Below, piece by piece: positions 30,033 to 37,500 of a stretch of 37,500 nucleotides of DNA. The notes under the pieces were generated by a model that searched no databases, was not told the origin of the DNA, and saw nothing but the letters and a program-made list of their open reading frames with translations. Source of the stretch: Tubiluchus corallicola (taxonomy: Eukaryota > Priapulida > Priapulimorpha > Priapulimorphida > Tubiluchidae); assembly GCA_030141605.1 (NCBI GenBank), contig JAQGDQ010001198.1:10001-47500 (forward strand), given 5' to 3'. The position numbers and the translations under genes are program-made. The stretch's first letter is position 1, and the number at the start of each line of letters is the position of its first letter.

Positions 30033-31960
30033 TCAATTGCCATACTCTAATTTAAAAACACGTGTCTTAAGCAATTTTTTAAATGTGATTATATTATTGC
30101 AGCTTCTAGTATTAATCTCGCAGGCTGTTGCAAACAGTTGAAGCGGCATGGGAAAAGGCACGTGTACCTAAAGTTTTTGTTTGTGTCCTAGGCACACCAA
30201 GTAGATTTTTATTGCCAGACCTTGAAGTTTTTGATTGGCGTCTAAACGCTAATCAATTCTGCAAGATGGAACGGGGATAGACCGTGTAAACGTTTAAGAG
30301 TCAGCGCAGCAATTTTGAATTTGATTCTAGATTGTACCGGGAGCTAGTGTAGGACCTGTAATGTTGGAGTCATGTGATCATACTTGCGCAAATACACGAT
30401 CACACTAGCTGCACGATTTTGAATTTGATTCTAGATTGCGCCGGAAGCCAGTGTAGGGCCTGTAATGTTGGAGTCATGTGATCATACTTGCGCAAATACA
30501 CGATCACTCTAGTTGCACGATTTTGAATTTGATTCTAGATTGTACCGGAAGCCAGTGTAGGACCTGTAATGTTGGAGTCATGTGATCATACTTGCTCAAA
30601 TACACGATCACTCTAGTTGCACGATTTTGAATTTGATTCTAGATTGCGCCGGAAGCCAGTGTAGGGCCTGTAATGTTGGAGTCATGTGATCATACTTGCG
30701 CAAATACACGATCACTCTAGTTGCACAATTTTGAGTTTGATTCTAGATTGTACCGGAAGCCAGTGTAGGTCCTGTAATGTTGGAGTCATGTGATCATACT
30801 TGCGCAAATACACGATCACTCTAGTTGCACAATTTTGAATTTGATTCTAGATTGTACCGGAAGCCAGTGTAGGGCCTGTAATGTTGGAGTCATGTGATCA
30901 TACTTGCGCAAATACACGATCACTCTAGTTGCACAATTTTGAGTTTGATTCTAGATTGTACCGGAAGCCAGTGTAGGGCCTGTAATGTTGGAGTCATGTG
31001 ATCATACTTGCTCAAATACACGATCACTCTAGTTGCACAATTTTGAGTTTGATTCTAGATTGTACCGGAAGCCAGTGTAGGGCCTGTAATGTTGGAGTCA
31101 TGTGATCATACTTGCTCAAATACACGATCACTCTAGCTGCACGATTTTGAATTTGATTCTAGATTGTACGGGAAGCCAGTGTAGGGCCCGTGATGTTGGT
31201 GTCATGTGATCATACTTGCTCAAATACACGATCACTCTAGCTGCACGATTTTGAATTTGATTCTAGATTGTACCGGAAGCCAGTCTAGGACCTGTAATGT
31301 TGGAGTCATGTGATCATACTTGCGCAAATACACGATCACTCTAGTTGCACGATTTTGAATTTGATTCTAGATTGTACCGGAAGCCAGTGTAGGACCTGTA
31401 ATGTTGGAGTCATGTGATCATACTTGCGCAAATACACGATCACTCTAGCTGTACAATTTTGAGTTTGATTCTAGATTGTACCGGAAGCCAGTGTAGGACC
31501 TGTAATGTTGGAGTCATGTGATCATACTTGCGCAAATACACGATCACTCTAGTTGCACGATTTTGAGTTTGATTCTAGATTGTACCGGAAGCCAGTGTAG
31601 GGCCTGTAATGTTGGTGTCATGTGATCATACTTGCGCAAATACACGATCACTCTAGTTGCACAATTTTGAGTTTGATTCTAGATTGTACCGGAAGCCAGT
31701 GTAGGGCCTGTAATGTTGGTGTCATGTGATCATACTTGCGCAAATACACGATCACTCTAGTTGCACAATTTTGAATTTTTGGTAATTTGTTTATAGAGTT
31801 TTTTGAAACATTGAAAAACAATGCATTACAGTAGACCTGAGTCGAACTTGTAAAGGAATGAATCGGAGACTGGGGAGAATTCCTGTCTAGGTACTTCCAA
31901 ATCTCCCTAATTCTTGTTATATGAGCATAAGCCTTTTTTACAAACATTATTGATGTGAAA
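30033..31960 (-). pseudogene. LINE reverse-transcriptase C-terminal region with an internal amplified segment
   Basis: The minus strand from about 31960 reads AHITRIREIWKYLDRNS, YCNALFFNVSKNSINKLPKI, then ATRVIVYLRKYDHMTPTLQA-LHWLPVQSRIKLKI, the hallmark C-terminal LINE series. At the far side of the 104-bp array the protein resumes: KIAALTLKRLHGLSPFHLAE (30312 downward), LGVPRTQTKTLGTRAFSHAA, and ITFKKLLKTRVFKLEYGN with a stop at 30033-30035. It is one element of the L2/CR1-like group, dead through frame breaks and the array inside it. Upstream RT domains are absent (5' truncation near 31965). Confidence 0.85.
30318..31780. repeat. 104-bp satellite derived from LINE coding sequence, 14 copies
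   Basis: catgtgatca starts at 30371 and recurs every 104 bp without any indel to 31723 (14 copies). Each unit is the minus-strand coding sequence for the RKYDHMTPTLQALHWLPVQS-RIKLKI stretch of the surrounding LINE. 104 is not divisible by three, so the array cannot encode a repeat protein. Units differ by a handful of substitutions (cttgcgc/cttgctc, gcacga/gcacaa, ggcctg/gacctg). Confidence 0.93.
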
Positions 31961-31990
31961 ACCCATTGACATATTCTCCTCAGAGATAAC

Positions 31991-32494
31991 CAGGGTGCAT
32001 AAGATTATGGATATGTATGAAGTAAATAAAATAACTTATTTTATGGATTTTTGAAATTTTATTTTATGGGTATCAATAAAATAAGAAATAGACTATATCT
32101 GGAACGAGATGCCCAGGGGGAAATCAATTAAAAAGTAAAAACAGGAGGGCTTCAAACGTGTTTTTAAACACGCAGGACTTAGTTTTAATTTTATCGGTTT
32201 CGTTTTAATTTTATCGGTTTCATATCACTTCAAATTTAATCAAATTTTACGAGACAATGCCTTGTAATTCATCACTTTAGTTCAAATAATTCGTCTATTT
32301 GGTACGAATGTAGAATGCCCTCTAGGCTGAAGTTTCCGACCCAATGCATGTATTCAGTTTTGATTGCCTTATTTTGTACAAAAAAAATCACAAAAAAATT
32401 TATTTCATGCATTTCTTATCTTATGAATTTTTCAAATTTTATTTTATGGATTTTTGGTCTTATTTTATGGATATCCATAATCTTATGCAGCCTG
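31991..32494. mobile_element. Complete hAT-type MITE, 504 bp
   Basis: Termini CAGGGTGCATAAGATTATGG and CCATAATCTTATGCAGCCTG are inverted repeats with one mismatch, flanked by a perfect 8-bp duplication gagataac (31983-31990 and 32495-32502). Both traits are diagnostic of hAT elements. Subterminal ttttattttatgg/ccataaaataa blocks repeat near both ends. Non-coding. A truncated inverted copy lies at 23120-23430, in the pentraxin gene. Confidence 0.9.
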
Positions 32495-32502
32495 GAGATA
32501 AC

Positions 32503-33540
32503 CCCTAAATTACATACTTGGTGTGCAGGTACTATTTCTGGAGTCCCTATTTTTGCTATAACATCAGAAAGTTTTCCTAGCTGCTGTTTGGTATCAATCA
32601 CGATCGATCATTGATTTTTAAATGACGACCAAGCATCGATGCTCGAACATCATAAAAACAAAGAACAAAAAAATCACCCTGTCTTTCTTTAAGTACAGCT
32701 CTAGCTGAGAAGGAAGCCATTCTAATATCATAATGACTACAACTGTCGTGATGCTAAAGTTGTCGCTGGGGTGTTTTGTGGAGGAGCCAACAACCGACAT
32801 TGGCTGGTTTATCAGGCTGTTTTTGTAGTTGCGATGTTTGTGTTAAACAGATGAAATCACTGGATGAAAACATGGATTAAATTTGCGATCTGTATTTTAC
32901 TCAAAATCATAGTCTCATAGTCAATCCACATATACACGAAAATGGTAAACATAATTAACAGTAGTAAACTAAATCCATCAGCCAATATATCATGGCACCT
33001 GAGTCAAAACGTTATTATAACCTCACAACTGTTTAAGCCTATTGTTTGTCCTCTAATCTTGCTACCAAGTGTGAAAAACAACTACATTCACAGAGAAGCC
33101 AAGTAACCCAGTTCCATACAAACATATAGCAGTAGCAAGTACATACATATATTGGAAACTTCCAAGTGTACAAACAGATGTCAGCACTGTCTTAGTGGTA
33201 ATGAAAAACTAAAGTTTAAAACTACAAATCAAAATTAATAATAAACTGTAAATTAAATGCTCGCATCTGCGACAACAACTCTCTAAAATGAAACGGCAGA
33301 AATTGCTGAGCCCACATCCGATGTACATTTACATCGAGTGGCGGCGAGAAAATGTACCGACGCTTAAACTATATTGATATTACAGCGTGACGTTACAATA
33401 CATTAACATTTGGCTGTGAAAGTCACAAGTTTCAGTAGAGTTTAAGTTGTTTTGAGTTATTACCGAAAAGCTTTTGCATGTTGAAAGTTAAATGCTGGAA
33501 CAATGTCCACTAATCGTCAATGAAAACGGCATGTTGATGT
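32503..33540. other. Intergenic DNA without supported gene
   Basis: AT-rich. A 29-codon open frame at 33288-33377 lies in slightly more complex DNA with a GATGTA/TACATC hairpin; it is too short to support. Confidence 0.4.
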
Positions 33541-33552
33541 ATAAACCACTTA

Positions 33553-34675
33553 TTACATGGCAGGAAAACAATAATGGAAACAACCAGTTTACATGAGGGT
33601 TTTCAACAGAGAAAAATAAAACATTGTTAAACGCTTGTTGTCAAGACAAAACGAGACTTCATTAATACATGGCAGGAAAACAATAAAGGAAACAACCAGT
33701 TTACATGAGGGTTTTCAACAGAGAAAAATAAAACATTGTTAAACACTTGTTGTCAAGACAAAACGAGACTTCATTAATACATGGCAGGAAAACAATAAAG
33801 GAAACAACCAGTTTACATGAGGGTTTTCAACAGAGAAAAACAAAACATTGTTAAACACTTGTTGTCAAGACAAAACGAGACTTCATTAATACACAGGCAG
33901 GAAACCAATAAAGGAAACAACCAGTTTACATGAGAGTTTTCAACAGAGAAAAATAAAACATTGTTAAACACTTGTTGTCAAGACAAAACGAGACTTCATT
34001 AATACATGGCAGGAAAACAATAAAGGAAACAACTAGTTTACATGAGGGTTTTCAACAGAGAAAAACAAAACATTGTTAAACACTTGTTGTCAAGACAAAA
34101 CGAGACTTCATTAATACATGGCAGGAAAACAATAAAGGAAACAACTAGTTTACATGAGGGTTTTCAACAGAGAAAAACAAAACATTGTTAAACACTTGTT
34201 GTCAAGACAAAACGAGACTTCATTAATACATGGCAGGAAAACAATAAAGGAAACAACTAGTTTACATGAGGGTTTTCAACAGAGAAAAACAAAACATTGT
34301 TAAACACTTGTTGTCAAGACAAAACGAGACTTCATTAATACATGGCAGGAAAACAATAAAGGAAACAACTAGTTTACATGAGGGTTTTCAACAGAGAAAA
34401 ACAAAACATTGTTAAACACTTGTTGTCAAGACAAAACGAGACTTCATTAATACATGGCAGGAAAACAATAAAGGAAACAACTAGTTTACATGAGGGTTTT
34501 CAACAGAGAAAAACAAAACATTGTTAAACACTTGTTGTCAAGACAAAACGAGACTTCATTAATACATGGCAGGAAAACAATAAAGGAAACAACTAGTTTA
34601 CATGAGGGTTTTCAACAGAGAAAAACAAAACATTGTTAAACACTTGTTGTCAAGACAAAACGAGACTTCATTCGG
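33553..34675. repeat. 112-bp satellite, 10 copies
   Basis: catggcagga starts at 33556, 33668, 33780, then after one 113-bp unit (variant acaggcagga near 33892) at 34005, and again every 112 bp to 34565. Units contain caaccagtttacatgagggt or caactagtttacatgagggt, attgttaaacacttgttgtc and aagacaaaacgagacttcat. Later units are almost identical, which indicates recent amplification from the right-hand variant (caactag). It abuts the transposase-like remnant. Confidence 0.93.
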
Positions 34676-34794
34676 CGCTAGATTACGGTATCTGGAATTC
34701 CTTTAAAACGAAATTGTACAATGGCTGCGCAGAGCCATTTGATGCAGCGGAAGTGAAATCAAAAATTGGAACCAAATACCCCTCAAAGAAGTAA
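34672..34794 (+). pseudogene. Possible Tc1/mariner-type transposase C-terminal remnant
   Basis: Read as SALDYGIWNSFKTKLYNG, then EPFDAAEVKSKI, and ending KK-stop at 34792-34794. The pattern P/A-L-D-Y-x-x-W-x-x-L/F-K-x-x-x-Y...EPF...E-V/L-K-x-x-I is typical of the end of Tc1/mariner/IS630-type transposases, where the first D is the last catalytic acid. Only about 40 codons remain and there is no start. The recognition rests on a short motif. Confidence 0.35.
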
Positions 34795-35072
34795 GGAACT
34801 GTGTCAGCCGTAGGAGAAAACGCCTTCGTATAGTTTGTAGTGAAAAAATATATCACATTCCAGTAGCAGTAACACAAAGTTTTTTCCTGCACTTATTTTT
34901 TGATCTATTTTTTTAAACTTCTATATCTTTAAAAAAATCTAAGGAATCATCTAAAATATTTGTGTTTATACTTACACATCTGTAAGATCAGTGCTAATTT
35001 TTGGCAGATTTCTATTATGTAGGAATCGTATAATATACGTAAATAGTATTTATGTATTTTAGTATACTAACG
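34795..35072. other. AT-rich intergenic DNA
   Basis: Nothing supported here. Confidence 0.4.
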
Positions 35073-35076
35073 TTAA

Positions 35077-35519
35077 CCTTTTCATACCCGTTGTATCCCA
35101 ATTTATTATTAAAATTAATAAAATTTTAAGACTGACAGTTATTTGATCGGTTAATAGTTATTTTGATTGAATCCAATAACAATAGACTAAAAATGGTGAT
35201 AAAATGGCAAACTAGAAAATCTACATAGCATAAAAAAACTGCGAAAGGTACAGTACTTTAGAGACGACTTTGTACAGATCAGCATAGCATGCGTACTAAA
35301 TGTCTTAAATACTTTAAAAAATTATCAGCAGTTGCAAAATGAAGCACATTGTATGCTTCCATCGAATCCCAATGTATCCCGTGGGATACAGGCTATATTT
35401 AGCACGCGGGCACAGGTAGAAAAAATAATTATTATGTGTAAACAAAATGGACATACTGAACAAAAGTACCAAATCAAAAAAAATTTTCTTATTAAAAAAA
35501 TAATTTGCGACTGAAAGGG
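35077..35519 (+). mobile_element. piggyBac-type MITE, copy 1 (443 bp)
   Basis: Bounded by TTAA at 35073-35076 and 35520-35523, with inner ends CCTTTTCATACCC and ...CTGAAAGGG. It lacks the left-hand GTATCCCGTGGGATAC seen in copy 2 (cut short to gtatccca) but keeps the internal one (35374-35389). Same orientation and order as 36687-37142. No coding capacity. Confidence 0.8.
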
Positions 35520-35914
35520 TTAAATTGATATTGTGTGAATATTAGTTAATACATTTGAGTGTCGTTTTATGTAGTTACATATGCAAAGATGAGCTTACTA
35601 AAAATCTCCTAAACGTAAGTCATAATATTTACAAGATGGTAATTCGTATGTATGTAAACCTGATTATTATAATATTTGAGTCTTTTTCAGGTAATCTCTT
35701 TTTTACCACTTGCTGTGCTTTGGTTTATTGACAAGCACAATTTTTCTTTTACGTAATTTTTAGATTCCGTCTGGCCATACAACTGTTGTATTATGTAGAC
35801 AAAATTTCTTAATAAAGTTGCTTGATTTTGAGTGAATCTTTAATTCATACAAATGATTAATTCAGTAATTCTCTTTTAATTCATTAACCTTTAGCTTATT
35901 AAAGCCGAAACTCA

Positions 35915-36200
35915 TTACTATACTGAAGTTACTGTTAATGTCTGTTTTGACTTTGCTCATTAAAGTCGAAGTTACTGTTAATGTCCGTTTTGACTTTGCT
36001 TATTAAAGTCGAAACTCATTACTATGCTGAAGTTACTGTTAATGTCTGTTTTGACTTTGCTCATTAAAGTCGAAGTTACTGTTAATGTCTGTTTTGACTT
36101 TGCTCATTAAAGTCGAAGTTACTGTTAATGTCTGTTTTGACTTTGCTTATTAAAGTCGAAACTCATTACTATACTGAAGTTACTGTTAATGTCTGTTTTC
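35915..36200. repeat. 43-bp tandem repeat with longer variant units
   Basis: ttactgttaatgtctgtttt plus gactttgctcattaaagtcgaag repeats about six times; some units carry an added actcattactatactgaag. Each unit has GACTTT...AAAGTC as a short inverted repeat. The array runs into the minus-strand open frame at 36125-36394. Confidence 0.85.
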
Positions 36201-36394
36201 ACTTTGCTTATGATTATTCTGAAGATGTTATGCTTATTATTATCCATCTCTAAAGACTCTTCTGCAAATGCTGACATTCTGCAAGCGTACTTTCCATTAG
36301 CAACATCAGCGGTGATAATGAGCTTGTAAGAAAAAACGTCAATTGACTTAATTGCACTCAGTTGACACCCTTCAATAAATTTATCTAAATACAT
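36125..36394 (-). CDS. Open frame of 89 codons, possible exon or pseudogene fragment
   Basis: The minus strand reads MYLDKFIEGCQLSAIKSIDV, then ADVANGKYACRMSAFAEESL and IFRIIISKVKTDI in complex, protein-like sequence; upstream it stays open to a TGA about 30 codon-bases before the ATG, with a weak AG acceptor nearby. Its last 25 or so codons are made by the 43-bp tandem repeat, so the true end is unclear. I recognise no family. It could be an exon of a minus-strand gene or a relic; low confidence. Confidence 0.22.
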   Translation of the reverse strand: MYLDKFIEGCQLSAIKSIDVFSYKLIITADVANGKYACRMSAFAEESLEMDNNKHNIFRIIISKVKTDINSNFSIVMSFDFNKQSQNRH

Positions 36395-36686
36395 TCCTGC
36401 ATCTCGAGCTGTATTTAATGGACATCACTTGCTTAAAATTGGAACTTCGTTTAAGTGCTAGAAAAAGAAGCCAAACGGAAAGACGTTTTTCTAAAGTGGG
36501 CTTCCTGAAGCTGCGTATTTTCGTTTTCAGTAACTTGACAGTGAGATAAAGTGAATGCTGAAGCCTAAAATCGGCTCGGTCCATTAACGGGGTGGGTAAG
36601 AGTGCAATTAGAACTAATTAGTACAGCTATAAATGCATTGGAAATGGACGCAAAGTAAGATTGTAAATGAGCGATGTTCAACTTAA

Positions 36687-37142
36687 CCCTTTCATACCCG
36701 TTGTATCCCGTGGGATACGAGAATATTTTCTGCCTTTAAAATTAATAAAATTTTAAAACTGACGGTTATTTGATCTGTTAATAGTTATTTTAATTTAAGC
36801 CAATAACAATAGACTAAAAATGGTGATAAAATGGCAAACTAGAAAATCTACATAGCATAAAAAACTGCGCAAGGTACAGTACTTTAGAGATGATATTGTA
36901 CAGATTAGCATAGCGTGCATACTAAATGTCTTAAATACTTTAAAAAATTATCAGCAGTTGCAAAATGAAGCACATTTGATGCTTCCGTTGAATCCCAATG
37001 TATCCCGTGGGATACAGGCTATATTTAGCACGCGGGCACAGGTAGAAAACAATTATTATTATGTGTAAACAAGATGGACATACTGAACAAAAGTACCAAA
37101 CCAAAACATTTTTTATTAAAAAATAATTTGGGACTGAAAGGG
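36687..37142 (+). mobile_element. piggyBac-type MITE, copy 2 (456 bp)
   Basis: Bounded by TTAA at 36683-36686 and 37143-37146. The left end CCCTTTCATACCC and the reverse complement of the right end, CCCTTTCAGTCCC, form a 13-bp terminal inverted repeat with two mismatches. TTAA targets and CCC(T)n-type ends are hallmarks of piggyBac elements. GTATCCCGTGGGATAC occurs near the left end (36703-36718) and again internally (37000-37015). Non-coding. Confidence 0.88.
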
Positions 37143-37146
37143 TTAA

Positions 37147-37500
37147 TATGGCGTTTGCTAGAATCGTTAATCCAATCCTGAACTTCTCCTCACATGGTCA
37201 GTAGTACTTGCTCAAAATACGCGCCCTGGTGGAGGATTCTTGTCTAAGAATACAACTGGGAGGCTTATCAACACTAATAAAGCACGAGTTGTACGATCTG
37301 ATAATATAGAAGGAACGAAATGATTATTTACATAATGATCTGAAATTGTCTAATAATATTGTCATTGTTTCCATGTACAACTTTATATATTGCTTATATG
37401 GTAAATATGTATAAGTGTTTTTTATAAGTTTATATAAGTAAGTAATGTATCTCCTTTTTCATTTGTTTTTCTCTAAATATTTATTTATTTCTTAATGTAT
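37147..37500. other. AT-rich intergenic DNA to the window end
   Basis: Nothing supported here. Confidence 0.4.

Noticed and set aside
33553-34675. CRISPR-like array
   Set aside because: Units are contiguous with no unique spacers; the genome is clearly animal. The same holds for all other arrays here.

Overview
This is nuclear DNA from a multicellular animal, most likely an invertebrate. It is AT-rich, the recognisable genes have introns with GT-AG borders and AATAAA signals, and most of the rest is micro- and minisatellites, remnants of LINE retrotransposons and short DNA transposons (hAT-like, piggyBac-like, foldback). I could not place the lineage more precisely. No CRISPR array, tRNA gene or bacterial-style operon was seen.

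Left part (1-3.6 kb): a possible 3' end of a gene at the window edge (2-169); an 18-bp minisatellite whose unit is an RFX X-box-like motif (420-559); a cluster of promoter-type motifs (694-994); then an intact small heat-shock protein (alpha-crystallin domain) gene on the plus strand with an uninterrupted 215-codon reading frame (1592-2239), a plausible 5'UTR intron and a polyA signal. A tandem repeat built from a transposon end follows.

Middle (3.6-19 kb): no convincing gene. It holds long simple-sequence tracts (CTTA, AAT, GA, polypurine, GATA/GTAG), several minisatellites (41, 51 and 71 bp), three copies of one dispersed repeat (two in inverted pair), a 1.8-kb hAT-like element with a second hAT-like MITE nested inside it, a 5S-rRNA-derived sequence, two LINE fragments, and a matched inverted pair of CA/GT tracts.

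19.2-25.6 kb: the best gene, a secreted short pentraxin on the plus strand. Four exons (19502-19541, 22502-22763, 23846-23993, 25225-25524) join in phase to 249 codons. It has a signal peptide, the pentraxin signature at residues 115-122, the conserved Cys pair and the calcium-site residues. Its introns are full of repeats. Most striking is that the 3' splice site of intron 1 lies in a 63-bp tandem repeat, giving six identical-looking in-frame acceptors. A truncated antisense LINE ends about 35 nt upstream of the last exon.

Right part (25.6-37.5 kb): a 44-bp hairpin minisatellite, a near-palindromic foldback element, a hexanucleotide array and a 42-bp array, then a small gene of unknown role with a CUE/UBA-like segment (28795-29283). 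After it comes a LINE whose reverse-transcriptase coding sequence contains a 104-bp piece amplified 14 times in perfect register, a complete 504-bp hAT-type MITE with an 8-bp target duplication, a 112-bp satellite of 10 copies, a small transposase-like remnant, and two piggyBac-type MITEs bounded by TTAA.

The genes show no functional linkage; stress protection (small HSP) and innate recognition (pentraxin) are inferred from family knowledge only.
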